A DNA stretch of 64,000 bases from Sporosarcina sp. ACRSM (GCF_022346545.1 NZ_JAKRNU010000001.1:1-64000), one strand, 5' to 3'; positions 16,397 to 25,926 are shown, counted from the first letter of the stretch. Made by a program: numbers and translations. Notes: generated by a model from the letters alone, not told the origin.

Positions 16397-17884
16397 TTAA
16401 TTATTAACAGCTTCTTTAGCTACGCGAGCATTTTCCCTAACAATCGCTGCATTCGTTAAAAGACTTACCGATACACCAATTAAAATATTTACCACAATTG
16501 CTACAAATCCGATGTTAATATCGTTAATTGCACTTGGGATATTCGGGAAAATTGTAGCCAATTTAAACGATGTAACCGCGTTAAATAACACAATTGAAAC
16601 GCCCGTCAAAATACCGGCAATCGCTCCGTATTTGTTCATATATTTCGTCTTAAAGAAACCGAACATCATAGCTGGCACTAGTTGCGTAATCAGTCCATAG
16701 GACATAATGTTTAACACGGCTAATGCATTTCCACCAGTCACCGTGAAAATATAAGCGATTAATATAATAAGTAATACGAAAAGCTTAGAAACTGTCAGTT
16801 GTTGGCGGTCACTTGAATTTGGTCTAATTAATTGATAAAAACCAGTCATTAAACCAACTGCACCCGACATAACCATTACTGAAACAGGCACTAACGCTGT
16901 TAATAGACCCGCTGCTCCAACAATCCCTACAACCCATGGGTCAAACGTTTGCATGACTAGACGGAGCAAAGCGAGGTCTCCATCTGCACCTTGTAGACCT
17001 GGTACTTGAATAATCGCTGCAAACCCTATGAAAAAAGCAAAAAGTAATAAGATTGTATAGAGAGGTAAAGTGATCGCATTTTTTTTCAAAGTTCTTTCAC
17101 TTTTAGCCGATAATACAACGCTAAAAGTTTGTGGCAATAAATAAAAACCAAAAGCATTTAATACAATGGTGGAAACGAACCATGGAGTACTAAATCCTTC
17201 ATTTGCCAACGTTAAGGCTTCAGGTTTGACTGTCTGAACAGCTTCAAATAGCTGCGGAATTCCCCCAAAATAGTGGTAAGGAATATAGACACCTAAAAAG
17301 ATAATGACGAATAAAATCAAAATATCTTTTAAGATGGCATTCCAGGCAGATCCATGAATGCCCGAAATCGTCACGTAGATCGCCACGATAACTGCCCCGA
17401 TCGTCGAAGCAATGAGCGGTGAGATTGCCCCATAAGAAGCTTCAGCCACAATGATACCCAATCCTTTAAATTGGATAACAATATAAGGCACTAAAGCTAT
17501 TAAACCAATGAAAGCAACGACAACACCTAGTGCTTTACTATTATAATTCTTCAAAAAGTATTGTGGCTGTGAGATAATGTCATTTTTCTTAGCAAATCGC
17601 CAAATTTTTGGGACCATCCAGTAGGACAACACATAAGCTAAACAGATATACGCCGGCACATAATACGCCGCTGATCCATTCGAATAAGCCCACCCGCTGC
17701 CGCCTAAAAAAGTGAATGTCGTATACACTTCACCCGCTATCAATAAGAAAATGAACAATGTTCCAAATCCTTTATTCCCAACCGCAAATTCATCAACATT
17801 CATTTCTTTTCCACGGGTGGCACGAATTCCTATAAACAATGCAATCGCTGCAGTAAAGAAGATAATGATTAAGGCGCTATTCAT
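16397..17884 (-). CDS. Sodium:solute symporter (SSS/SLC5 family)
   Basis: A 495-aa membrane protein with about 13 predicted helices. Family signatures include GEVYTTFTFLGGSGWAYSNG in helix 2 and NAFGFYLLPQTFSVVLSAKSERTLKKN in the central loop, as in PanF-like and related SSS symporters. Length is standard. The start codon overlaps the stop of the DUF3311 gene by four bases (ATGA), and the pairing of a small DUF3311 protein with an SSS transporter is a recurrent arrangement. It presumably takes up the substrate of the flanking amidohydrolase and carbamoylase with Na+. The substrate remains open. Confidence 0.88.
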   Translation of the reverse strand: MNSALIIIFFTAAIALFIGIRATRGKEMNVDEFAVGNKGFGTLFIFLLIAGEVYTTFTFLGGSGWAYSNGSAAYYVPAYICLAYVLSYWMVPKIWRFAKKNDIISQPQYFLKNYNSKALGVVVAFIGLIALVPYIVIQFKGLGIIVAEASYGAISPLIASTIGAVIVAIYVTISGIHGSAWNAILKDILILFVIIFLGVYIPYHYFGGIPQLFEAVQTVKPEALTLANEGFSTPWFVSTIVLNAFGFYLLPQTFSVVLSAKSERTLKKNAITLPLYTILLLFAFFIGFAAIIQVPGLQGADGDLALLRLVMQTFDPWVVGIVGAAGLLTALVPVSVMVMSGAVGLMTGFYQLIRPNSSDRQQLTVSKLFVLLIILIAYIFTVTGGNALAVLNIMSYGLITQLVPAMMFGFFKTKYMNKYGAIAGILTGVSIVLFNAVTSFKLATIFPNIPSAINDINIGFVAIVVNILIGVSVSLLTNAAIVRENARVAKEAVNN

Positions 17885-18084
17885 TCAAGCTCACTTCCTT
17901 CATTCGAAGGATCAAGTTTATAAACGATAAGCAAAATCCCAGATGATAAAATCATCCAAATTGTAATCCAAAATAACAGAAAAGGTAATCCTAATACATA
18001 TGGTTCTATTCGGTTAGCTACTGGTAAAAGTGCACCCATCCCTATGAAAGGAATAATCAATAACAACTGACTATATTTTCTCAT
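17881..18084 (-). CDS. DUF3311 small membrane protein, symporter partner
   Basis: A 67-aa protein with two predicted transmembrane helices (LLLIIPFIGMGALLP and PFLLFWITIWMILSSGILLIV) and a short acidic tail. This matches DUF3311 proteins, which are usually encoded next to a sodium:solute symporter, as here. The start overlaps the stop of the upstream amidohydrolase gene by four bases and its stop overlaps the start of the symporter by four bases, so the three genes are translationally coupled. A role as accessory subunit of the symporter is inferred from this constant association. Confidence 0.85.
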   Translation of the reverse strand: MRKYSQLLLIIPFIGMGALLPVANRIEPYVLGLPFLLFWITIWMILSSGILLIVYKLDPSNEGSELE

Positions 18085-19703
18085 TTGCTAAGCTCCTTGA
18101 CTTTGGATTGAGTGTGTACGATTTCCCCATCTAACATTGTCATTTCTGCTTTTATATTCGGTATTTCTTCAATTGAGCAATTTAAAATTGAAGTATTAAG
18201 AATCGCCAAGTCTGCCAACTTTCCAACTTCAATACTTCCTTTAATCTTTTCGTCAAAACTTGAATAAGCAGCATTGTAAGTATACATGCGAATCGCATCC
18301 ATTAGTGATACTTTTTGCTGTTCACCAAACACTGTTCCCTCTTTGGTGCTTCGTGCCATCGCCATATATATACCAACAAACGGATTCACGGTTGTAATCG
18401 GTGCATCTGACCCAGCTGCAACAATAATATCTTTTGTCAGTAAATCATTGGCAGCGTACATATATTTTGTTCGTTCCCCATAATTATGGATATAGCTCTC
18501 TCCGAACTCATAAGGGAATGAAGGGTTCAGAATTGGAATCACCTTTAATGTTTTTGCCTTTTCTTGTAAATCTGGTGGGCATACACCTAAATGTTCTACC
18601 CGATGGCGGTGATCAGCACGCGGATATTCACTTAACAAACGCTCCACTACTGATAAATATTGCTCAATCGCTTTATCTCCTTGAGCATGTACAGTTATTT
18701 GATAGCCACCTTGATGGGCTTTAGTGAAGATCGAATATAGCTCCTCTTCCGTGTACATTAAATAACCATAATTTGTCTTATCGCTCGTGTAGGGCTCCCT
18801 CGTCGCAATTGTCGGTCCCGTGCTACTTCCATCTGTAAATAGTTTTGCAGGACCAATTTTGAAAAATTCATTTCCTGTATTTGTAACAACGCCTGTACTT
18901 AACATGTTTTTGGTGAATTGTTCGCAGTCATTTAATGTGCCAATCATGGCATAAATTCTCGTCTTAATATGTTTCTGTTGGGAGGCAATTTGCATAATTC
19001 TAAAGCTATCTTCGTTAAATCCTCCTGCATCATGGACACTCGTAATGCCATACATAAACAATTGCTCCTGTGCCTTTTCTAATGCTTCAAATAGCTCCTC
19101 TTCGCTATAAGGGAAACGTTGGCTCGAATTCAGGAAAGCGTTTTCAATCAATCGGCCAGTTAACTTTCCTTTGTCGTCTTTTTCTATTGTCCCTCCAAGA
19201 GGATCGGGCGTTTCCTCATCGATACTAAGTAAATCTAACGTGGCTGAATTGACCATTCCAATATGACCACAAGTACGTGTAATAATAATTGGATGTTCTG
19301 TAATTAAGCTATCTAATTCTTGAATAGTAGGATAACGTTTTTCCTTTACCTTTAATTCGTTAAACCCAAATACACGAATCACCTTGCCACTTTCAGTTTC
19401 CTTTACTATTTCAGATAACTTTTGAAGTAATTCATCTATCGAATGTATAACTGGTTCTTTACAATCTAAATGTATTAACGTATTTCCAAATAAATAAAGA
19501 TGCATATGTGCATCAATTAGACCAGGCAAAACAGACTTCCCTTCTAAGTCAAGGACCGTAGCGGAAGGCGCCATTTGTTGGACGATCTCATCACTCGTGC
19601 CTACTGCAATGATTTTATTCCCCTCTACCAAACATGCTTCAAAAACCTCATCATGTCGGTTTACCGTAATCACTTCTCCATTAATTAGAGCTGTTTGAGC
19701 CAT
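18081..19703 (-). CDS. YtcJ-like metal-dependent amidohydrolase
   Basis: A 540-aa member of the amidohydrolase_3 group (TIM-barrel with an N/C-terminal beta-sandwich). Metal-binding DAHMHLYLFG lies about residue 65-75. Later blocks are TVHAQGDKAIEQYL, HRVEHLGVCPP and AAGSDAPITTVNPFVGIYMAM (conserved Asp). Start 19703 (MAQTALINGE) is chosen because AAAGGGG lies eight bases upstream; an in-frame ATG six codons earlier has no such site. It is the first gene of the operon. Relatives hydrolyse amides, imides or formamide-type bonds with broad specificity, so it likely performs one of two hydrolytic steps, with the M20 carbamoylase performing the other. A TTGACA box lies 70-75 bases upstream, but a matching -10 is not clear. 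Confidence 0.83.
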   Translation of the reverse strand: MAQTALINGEVITVNRHDEVFEACLVEGNKIIAVGTSDEIVQQMAPSATVLDLEGKSVLPGLIDAHMHLYLFGNTLIHLDCKEPVIHSIDELLQKLSEIVKETESGKVIRVFGFNELKVKEKRYPTIQELDSLITEHPIIITRTCGHIGMVNSATLDLLSIDEETPDPLGGTIEKDDKGKLTGRLIENAFLNSSQRFPYSEEELFEALEKAQEQLFMYGITSVHDAGGFNEDSFRIMQIASQQKHIKTRIYAMIGTLNDCEQFTKNMLSTGVVTNTGNEFFKIGPAKLFTDGSSTGPTIATREPYTSDKTNYGYLMYTEEELYSIFTKAHQGGYQITVHAQGDKAIEQYLSVVERLLSEYPRADHRHRVEHLGVCPPDLQEKAKTLKVIPILNPSFPYEFGESYIHNYGERTKYMYAANDLLTKDIIVAAGSDAPITTVNPFVGIYMAMARSTKEGTVFGEQQKVSLMDAIRMYTYNAAYSSFDEKIKGSIEVGKLADLAILNTSILNCSIEEIPNIKAEMTMLDGEIVHTQSKVKELSK

Positions 19704-20032
19704 GTACTCATCCCCTTTCATAAAAACTATTTTAATGATACATCCCTTTTAAATCACATGATATATACGAAGTGTCAAGTTTTCCCCTCCCATTAAAGAC
19801 AGAATGTTATGAAGTTTAGTAAAACTGTAACATTGGTGCTGTCCCTTTCCCCAATATTGTCTAAGAACCAATCTAGTTTAATGCTTACAAGAGGTTAGGC
19901 TTTCTGCTTCTTAACACAGAAAAAAACCTTTCTAATTCATTAATTTGCTAAGAAGGTGTCTAGGAATATTCACCTACGTTCTACTTACATCCTCTGTCAA
20001 CAATTGAGCTTTTTCATTCGTCGCCCTAATTG

Positions 20033-20072
20033 AAAAAATCGACGACCGTTTTTTTCTAAACGAACGTCGATT
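20033..20072 (-). terminator. Terminator-like hairpin (minus direction)
   Basis: AATCGACG pairs with CGTCGATT; on the minus strand the stem is followed by a T-run. Its gene of origin is probably the decayed material at 20080-20985. Confidence 0.5.
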
Positions 20073-20079
20073 GTTTCTA

Positions 20080-20150
20080 TCTATTGACTGTAAATATGGT
20101 TCAACGCATTTGCTAAACTGCTCTCCGCTCCCCTTCCCTTTAAAGCATCA
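20080..20150 (-). pseudogene. Third PDDEXK_4-like nuclease gene fragment
   Basis: The segment matches 42425-42500 in DNA (shared block TTGACTGTAAATATGGTTCA) and corresponds to the part deleted from the pseudogene at 13600-14807. Only about 70 bases are recognisable. Confidence 0.5.
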
Positions 20151-20162
20151 AAAAGGATTACC

Positions 20163-20306
20163 ATGAAGACATGCACGACATGCAAAAAACAATTTGGAAC
20201 TAAACCTTTTCGCATCACTATGGACAAAAGCCGCTTTTTTTCAATGGACTGCTTGCCGGATTGTTATCTCAATCTGGCAATGTACGGAACAAGTCCTAAG
20301 TGTTGA
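20163..20306 (+). CDS. Possible 47-aa Cys-rich small protein
   Basis: A short frame beginning MKTCTTCKKQFGTKPFRITM, with a CTTC pair at residues 4-7 and later cysteines in MDCLPDCYLN and at the C-terminus (SPKC). The spacing suggests a small zinc-binding knuckle. AAAAGGA lies about seven bases before the ATG. It is surrounded by decayed genes and may itself be the tail of one. I do not recognise a family, and it could be spurious. Confidence 0.3.
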   Translation: MKTCTTCKKQFGTKPFRITMDKSRFFSMDCLPDCYLNLAMYGTSPKC

Positions 20307-20360
20307 AGGCATTCATTTTCCCAAAGATGAACATCGAACAACCATCGCCTAATCAAAAAT

Positions 20361-20407
20361 GGTACCAGGTTCCAATACAATTCGGAATTGTTTCGAAACC
20401 TAGTACC
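20361..20407. repeat. ACCAGGTTC palindromic repeat, copy 1
   Basis: GGTACCAGGTTCC...AAACCTAGTACC forms a long imperfect palindrome with an internal CAATTCGGAATTG. Related copies lie at 59189-59229 and, as a half, at 29769-29796. Confidence 0.55.
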
Positions 20408-20458
20408 CTGAATTTAAATATCAATAGTATGTCACTCGAATACTTTACATTAATCTCC

Positions 20459-20985
20459 CTAAACACTCTTCCAATCGGTCTTCACATTCTCCGTATACCG
20501 ACAAGCTGGATAATTACTACACCCATAAAACTTCCCATACCTACCAGTCTTCAAGGTCAATTTCCCATTACACTTCGGACAAGCGGTATGTAAAACTGAT
20601 GCATCCTGCCTATACGTATTTTTTGCATAGCTGGTCTGTGGACGTGTCGCTTGCTTGGTAGCTTTCACTTTCCGAACCGATTGCATATGTTCTGCCTTAA
20701 GACGTTTCCTGTCGCTTTTATCTGTAATCAAAAGTCCCGCGAGCTTTTCATTGATCTCCTTCAACGTAGTCTCACCAATACAATGCTCCTTGTACTGGCT
20801 AATCGTTTTTAACAAGTCGGTAAATTGTATGACGTGTGCGGAGGTGAATTCCTTCTTGAATTTAAAAGTAGATTTCGATGAAAAGGCGATGATGGAATGG
20901 ACATCTTGCATTTCCTCTTGTCCTAAGTTTCTTAAATTTATCTTGTCGAGATTTGATATGGTTTTCTGTTAGTTGTTTGGTTAAC
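20459..20985 (-). pseudogene. NERD-type/topoisomerase zinc-ribbon protein, 3' part only
   Basis: The readable 150-aa frame ends with a topoisomerase-type four-cysteine zinc ribbon: CPKCNGKLTLKTGRYGKFYG followed by CSNYPACRY. Its upstream part (MQDVHSIIAFSSKSTFKFKK, HVIQFTDLLKTISQYK) resembles the C-terminal half of nuclease-related-domain (NERD) proteins. Just upstream of 20911 the protein-like sequence continues in another frame as QLTENHIKSRQDKFKKLR, which shows a frameshift, and the NERD domain itself is missing. This is therefore a truncated and frameshifted remnant. The family is inferred from the domain order and carries moderate confidence. Confidence 0.6.
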
Positions 20986-21007
20986 TGATTTGATTCACGT
21001 AATCCCT

Positions 21008-21278
21008 ATGACAACGAGTGGAACTACACAACAATCGCACGAAGAACTAGATGGCTAACCTTCTTTCGTTACATCTGTTGAATCAGTTGCAATCGTGAAT
21101 GAGCCAATTACAGAAACAGGAGAAAAAACCAAATGATGACCCCATCTCAACAGTACTAGCAGAATTGAGAGGGCTTAAACTTGAAATAATCGATGATGGC
21201 CATCAATCAGAAATACTTTACGTGATTGGCGGGAAAGAATTAGAAAAATACTCTACGCTTACCGAATCAAGGAGATAG
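21008..21278 (+). pseudogene. Unrecognised degraded reading frame
   Basis: Plus-strand segments MTTSGTTQQSHEELDG, TSVESVAIVNEPITETGEKTK and ISTVLAELRGLKLEIIDDGH read in different frames one after another, ending at a TAG near 21276. Protein-like composition over three frames suggests a decayed gene. No family is recognised. The rest of the 20986-21498 gap holds only the terminator at 21351. Confidence 0.35.
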
Positions 21279-21350
21279 CTTTCAGTAGAATGATATACGG
21301 AAACCAAGCAACCGATTTTTACCGGCTTGGTATGCGAAAATAAAAGCATG

Positions 21351-21395
21351 AAAAAAGCAATCCATAAATCTAAAAAAATTATGGATTGCTCTTTT
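21351..21395 (-). terminator. Terminator of the amine/aldehyde operon (bidirectional)
   Basis: AGCAATCCATAA pairs with TTATGGATTGCT, with T-runs on both strands, about 100 bases after the aldehyde dehydrogenase stop. Confidence 0.8.
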
Positions 21396-21498
21396 TATTT
21401 AGTTAAGTCCGGCTGATTCTGGGGGAAGCCCAAATTTCCAAACTGGCTGGGCATGTTTTTCGCGATAAATGGAAAATTGTATTATCCAACAGAACACT

Positions 21499-22977
21499 TT
21501 AAAATGGATATCGAATGTTTTCGGTCTGAACAGATACCCATTTCGTTGTTGTGAAATCTTCAATGATCCAATCGGTTCCAAACCGTCCAATACCACTCTT
21601 TTTAACACCACCAAATGGCACGTTGCTTTCTAACACTGCTGGCATGTCATTGACATGTGTAGTGCCTGATTCGATTTCAAGCGCCAAGCGCTCTCCTCGC
21701 TTCAAGTCGCTCGTTATGATGGCAGCAGACAATCCAAACTCTGTGCTATTTGCCAATTCGATTGCTTCCTGATCATCTTTAGCATTTATAATTATAGCTA
21801 CAGGTCCAAATATCTCAGTTTGTGCTAACTTTGAATCATTCGGCACATCAACAAAAACAAATGGTGAGATGACATTCCCCGTGCGCTCTCCTTCAACGGC
21901 TAACTTGATGCCTTCTTCCTTAGCTTCCTTGATGATTGATATAATTTTGTCAGCTTGTCTTTCATTGATTATCGGTCCAATGACAGTACTAGGATTTTTT
22001 GGATCACCGGCCTTTAATCCTTTTACTCTTTCTGCATATTTCTCAATAAATTCATCATATAAATCGTTGTGAACGATAATTCGGTTCGTAATTGCACAAA
22101 TTTGTCCATTGTGCATGAACTTGCCGAATATCGCAAGATCGACTGCGTACTCGACATCCGCATCACCTAAAATGACTAATGGGTTATTGCCGCCTAATTC
22201 TAAGGCCTTTTGTTTAAACGATCCAGCCGTCACTTTTTCTATATGCTGTCCAACAGCTGTAGATCCTGTAAAACTAATAAAAGAAGTGTTCGCATTCGTT
22301 AAAAATTCATCTCCGGATTCTTCTAAATCCGTTAAAATGGAATTAAAGACACCAGCTGGCAATCCGGCTGATTCAAAAGCTTTTGCAAATATTTGTCCAC
22401 CTACGAATCCAACCTGGACATCCGGCTTATGAACCACACTATTCCCTAATGCAATTGCCGGAAATATTGTACGGGTCGCCATATTAAATGGAAAGTTAAA
22501 CGGTGTGATTGAAGTAATGACACCTAATGGCAATCGATATACACGGTTCACTTTGTTCGGTGTTCCGGATGGATAATCTTTAGGCTTATAAATCTTTTCC
22601 GCCATTTTAAGGGATTCATGGATATCGCTAATACCAAAGCTAAATTCAACTTCAGCTTTTAATAAGGTTCCCCCTGTTTCACGTACAATTAACTGAACGA
22701 TCTCATCTTTATGCTCCACCAAATAATTTAACGCTTTTGTTAATATATCCCGTCTTTCTTCAACGGTGGTTTTTGCCCATTCTTTCTGAGCTTCTTTCGC
22801 TTTTTCAAAAGCAACTTGAATCTGGGATCGGTTCGCAAGAGAAACTTCGGCTAAAACCGAACCATCATACGGATCGTGATTTTGAAATACACGACCACTT
22901 TGGCCCTCAACCCATTGCCCAGCAATATAGCTCTTATTCAACTCTTTAATTCCCGTTAAAACTGTTGTAATTAACAT
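21499..22977 (-). CDS. NAD(P)-dependent aldehyde dehydrogenase
   Basis: A 492-aa enzyme of the aldehyde dehydrogenase superfamily. FNFPFNMATRTIFPAIALGN is the cofactor-binding region, KALELGGNNPLVIL holds the general-base Glu at about residue 260, and MHNGQICAITNRIIV holds the catalytic Cys at about 292. The sequence resembles benzaldehyde/vanillin dehydrogenases of the YfmT type. It oxidises an aldehyde to the acid. As the last gene of an operon led by a flavin amine oxidase, it most likely oxidises the aldehyde released from an amine. AAAGGA lies about 11 bases before the start; a shorter start at NKSYIAGQW is possible but less well placed. Confidence 0.9.
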   Translation of the reverse strand: MLITTVLTGIKELNKSYIAGQWVEGQSGRVFQNHDPYDGSVLAEVSLANRSQIQVAFEKAKEAQKEWAKTTVEERRDILTKALNYLVEHKDEIVQLIVRETGGTLLKAEVEFSFGISDIHESLKMAEKIYKPKDYPSGTPNKVNRVYRLPLGVITSITPFNFPFNMATRTIFPAIALGNSVVHKPDVQVGFVGGQIFAKAFESAGLPAGVFNSILTDLEESGDEFLTNANTSFISFTGSTAVGQHIEKVTAGSFKQKALELGGNNPLVILGDADVEYAVDLAIFGKFMHNGQICAITNRIIVHNDLYDEFIEKYAERVKGLKAGDPKNPSTVIGPIINERQADKIISIIKEAKEEGIKLAVEGERTGNVISPFVFVDVPNDSKLAQTEIFGPVAIIINAKDDQEAIELANSTEFGLSAAIITSDLKRGERLALEIESGTTHVNDMPAVLESNVPFGGVKKSGIGRFGTDWIIEDFTTTKWVSVQTENIRYPF

Positions 22978-23029
22978 AATTACATTTTCCTTTCTATATT
23001 TAATTCCAAAACAATGTTTTACGCTCTAT

Positions 23030-23959
23030 TCATATAGATGGTTGTTTATAATAATCTTGAGGCTCCGCTTCAACGTTAATTTTCTTTTCCCGAGACTCTG
23101 CAATTAAAATAGATATAACTACTAAAATCAAAGCAATAATTTCAACTGCCCGGATTGAAGCACCATAAAAAAGGACAGCTACCGCGGAAGCTACAATTGG
23201 CATAACGGCATTCGCCATTCCTGCCGTACTTGCATTAATTTTTGGCATGGCCAGAAATGTTGTCGAATAGGCAAGAACCCACCCTAGTAAGCTATAAATA
23301 ATAATGCCGCCCCAATTCGAAACACTTCCAAACAATGACATATCAAATGAATTCAGTTCAATTAAAGCCATCGGCAACGTTTGCAAAGCGCCAAAGAAAG
23401 TCAAACCCGCGGCAAGTGTGAACGGTGGTAATTCGACAGAGAATTTTTTTGCATAAATGAAAAATAAGGATATGGATAGTACGGCCAACAACATAAATAC
23501 GATCCCTAAGACACTAGTGGAACCTTTAGATGAAACTCCGACAATATTCATTAGTAAAACAGCTGATACCGCTAAAAAAATTGATAAGACTTTTTTCATG
23601 GAAAGCTTCTCTTTTAATAAAAACAAAGACAAAATTAATACTACAGCCGGTGTAATACTACTTATAATACCTACCGATATGGCATCTGCATGGGTAAGTC
23701 CATAAAGTAAAAACACTGTATATAATGAAGCTGTTAACAATGCCTGCATGAACATCCCATAGTAATTTTTAAAGCCGAGTTTGATCCACTTTGTTTTTTC
23801 ACTAATTGTTGCAAGAGGAATTAGAATAACGGCGGCAATCGTAATAGTTATGCAGGTAAATAGCCATACAGGAAAAGTCTTCATCATCGAATCCCCGATT
23901 GGAATGCTTGCACCGATAAACCCCATCGATAGAACAATTAATAATACTCCTTTGTTCAT
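23030..23959 (-). CDS. EamA-family (DMT) transporter
   Basis: A 309-aa protein with ten predicted transmembrane helices in two EamA halves, followed by a charged tail (ESREKKINVEAEPQDYYK). The end of the first half reads ISSITPAVVLILSLFLLKEKLSMKKVLSIFLAVSAVLLM, typical of drug/metabolite exporters. It lies between cupin and aldehyde dehydrogenase genes in an amine-degradation operon, 52 bases upstream of the latter. It may import the amine or export an acid product or intermediate. The substrate is unknown. Confidence 0.83.
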   Translation of the reverse strand: MNKGVLLIVLSMGFIGASIPIGDSMMKTFPVWLFTCITITIAAVILIPLATISEKTKWIKLGFKNYYGMFMQALLTASLYTVFLLYGLTHADAISVGIISSITPAVVLILSLFLLKEKLSMKKVLSIFLAVSAVLLMNIVGVSSKGSTSVLGIVFMLLAVLSISLFFIYAKKFSVELPPFTLAAGLTFFGALQTLPMALIELNSFDMSLFGSVSNWGGIIIYSLLGWVLAYSTTFLAMPKINASTAGMANAVMPIVASAVAVLFYGASIRAVEIIALILVVISILIAESREKKINVEAEPQDYYKQPSI

Positions 23960-24069
23960 AATTCATTTCCCCCTCCATTTTAGTGTTGTTAACCATAAGA
24001 GCCTTTTACGAAGGTAGCCCAATGGAGTGATTCCCTTGCTAGATCCCCCCATTGGCAAATCATCGCTAT

Positions 24070-24429
24070 TTAGCTTGCGATAAAGAACTTGACGAAGGGT
24101 TTATGTGTTCTCCAAACTCCTGAAAATCCGTCCGTAAAAGAATATGAATGGCCTTCTTTCATCGCAATTTTCTCTCCTGTTTCCATTTCAATTTCCGCCT
24201 GCCCTTTTACAACATAAAATGTCTCATTGCCTTCTACCTTATATGGCATTCCATTTGGATGTTCCTCAGGCTCGTGTCTCCATAATCCTGAAAAAAGAAT
24301 ACCGCCATCGTTTTGAGTTTGTCTAAGCCAACTAACCTGTCCAATCTCATTTCCTTCAACTGTAAATGGTTCCCACTTCTCATGACCCTCTACTAATTCA
24401 TAAAAATCGACATTGTTTACATGTAGCAT
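24070..24429 (-). CDS. Cupin-domain protein
   Basis: A 119-aa single-domain cupin. Cupin motif 1 is represented by GLWRHEPEEHPNGMPYKVEGNETFYVVKG and motif 2 by GHSYSFTDGFSGVWRTHKP, as in the DUF861/EutQ-like cupin_3 group. The conserved Trp-rich segment VWRTHKPFVKFF is characteristic of that group. It is encoded between the amine oxidase and the EamA transporter. Possible roles are a small hydrolase/isomerase for an amine derivative or a binding protein; no catalytic claim can be made. Confidence 0.8.
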   Translation of the reverse strand: MLHVNNVDFYELVEGHEKWEPFTVEGNEIGQVSWLRQTQNDGGILFSGLWRHEPEEHPNGMPYKVEGNETFYVVKGQAEIEMETGEKIAMKEGHSYSFTDGFSGVWRTHKPFVKFFIAS

Positions 24430-24469
24430 AATTTTTTCCTCCCATATAAATAAAATTTGTGGATAATTA

Positions 24470-25792
24470 TTAAATTACAGCTCGCTCACGAACTTTTTCT
24501 TCTAAATATTGTTCAACTTTCCTAGAAACTTTGAATGCGCTTTCAATTGCACCATCTATAAAACCAGCCCAACCGTCTGCATAATCAGAACCAGCTAGGA
24601 ACAATCCATCCTTTGGTTTTTGTAATTCTGATAAATAATTTGTCAATTGATTGTTACACTGCATTGGCCAAGTCTCCCCGGAAAGTGGATCGCCTACCCA
24701 ATCGTGACCGATTGATTCGACCACATGAATATCTGGAATGACTCTACGAAGTGCTCGCTCAACCTCCAACTTGTTTGTCGGGTCCAGTTTACTTGCGTCA
24801 GGACCAAATCCGACCAATATTCCGTCCTGATCATCTGTATACTCCAATTGAATATAATTAATAGGATAATCTTCAGGAGCAAACGCAATAAAAGGGGTAG
24901 TGATGTTCTTTACTCTCGCCCAAAACTTTATCCCTCTGCTTGTTTGTCCTTCCTCGGCAGCAGCGAACTTTACAGGTGACAACGCCGGTCTATACTCGAT
25001 ACTATTTAAAACATTCAATGGAAGTGTGTTAATGACTGTGCGGCCAATGAACTGCCCCCCACCCTTGGTTGACACAACAAATCCACTTGCAGTCTTTTCT
25101 ACTAAAGAAACTTCCTCCGAATAAAAAACATCCGCTTTGGCATCGTTCATAATTCCCTCTATCAATGCTCCTGTACCCTTTTCGATCTTATAGCTGGCGC
25201 AGATTTCCATCATCAGTTGCCAATTATAATCAGATAGCGCAGCCCAACGCATAGCCTGAGTAAGCCCGGCTCTTTCCGTCGGTCCATTAAAATTCAGCGC
25301 CCACATACTGTGCATTAATTCCTTTATATTATCATTTAATCCTAGGCTATCGATTTTATCGGATACAGTCAGATGGTCCACCTCGTTCAATTTTTTAGAA
25401 GTCAGCGGCTCATATGGAAGGGGGAAGTATTTGCGCGCATCCGCTAACAATTGATTGTTTGCCTCATCTAACATTCCAAACAATTCCTCGACTGTCCCCT
25501 CATGTCTTTTACCATCCGCAACCCAGTATGCTTTTTCCGGATCCGGAGATGGAACAACCTCCAAACCATACCTTGATATTTCAGCCCATATATGTGGCTG
25601 GAACCAATGAACCCAGGTCCCTCCCATTTCCAAGTTTCTTCCCAATTGTTTATCCACCCATGTCCGTCCCCCTAGACGATCTCTGGCCTCCAAAACAAGG
25701 GTTTGATAGCCTTTTTGGCTCAACTCCCGGGCTGCGGTAACTCCTGCAAAACCTGCTCCAATTATAATCACATCATAGTTTTTGATCGACAT
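24470..25792 (-). CDS. Flavin-containing amine oxidase (monoamine oxidase-like)
   Basis: A 440-aa FAD enzyme. The dinucleotide-binding motif is VIIGAGFAGVTAARELSQKG (about residues 9-28), followed by VLEARDRLGGRTW and GGTWVHWFQPHIW. The C-terminal FAD block is DGLFLAGSDYADGWAGFIDGAIESA. These match bacterial monoamine oxidases, which convert R-CH2-NH2 to an aldehyde, ammonia and H2O2. GAGGAGG lies about seven bases before the ATG. It is the first gene of the minus-strand operon and is divergent from a LuxR-type regulator. The aldehyde dehydrogenase downstream completes the conversion of amine to acid. The exact amine (for example tyramine, phenethylamine or putrescine) cannot be decided. Confidence 0.9.
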   Translation of the reverse strand: MSIKNYDVIIIGAGFAGVTAARELSQKGYQTLVLEARDRLGGRTWVDKQLGRNLEMGGTWVHWFQPHIWAEISRYGLEVVPSPDPEKAYWVADGKRHEGTVEELFGMLDEANNQLLADARKYFPLPYEPLTSKKLNEVDHLTVSDKIDSLGLNDNIKELMHSMWALNFNGPTERAGLTQAMRWAALSDYNWQLMMEICASYKIEKGTGALIEGIMNDAKADVFYSEEVSLVEKTASGFVVSTKGGGQFIGRTVINTLPLNVLNSIEYRPALSPVKFAAAEEGQTSRGIKFWARVKNITTPFIAFAPEDYPINYIQLEYTDDQDGILVGFGPDASKLDPTNKLEVERALRRVIPDIHVVESIGHDWVGDPLSGETWPMQCNNQLTNYLSELQKPKDGLFLAGSDYADGWAGFIDGAIESAFKVSRKVEQYLEEKVRERAVI

Positions 25793-25912
25793 TTGTTCTC
25801 CTCCTCTACTTAAATTATTATTGAATCAATTGCGGACTAATCCACTTCCCTTCCCCAGTATCGGATTCCCAATTTTCATAATCTATTATCTAATACAAAT
25901 AAAAAAAATTGT

Positions 25913-25926
25913 ATTACCCATACGGA
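25913..25926. promoter_or_regulatory. Shared LuxR-region motif, copy 1
   Basis: ATTACCCATACGGA begins exactly 91 bases upstream of the regulator start at 26004. ATTACCCACTCGGA occurs at 27961-27974, also exactly 91 bases upstream of the paralogous regulator's start. It is a candidate operator for one or both regulators. Confidence 0.55.
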
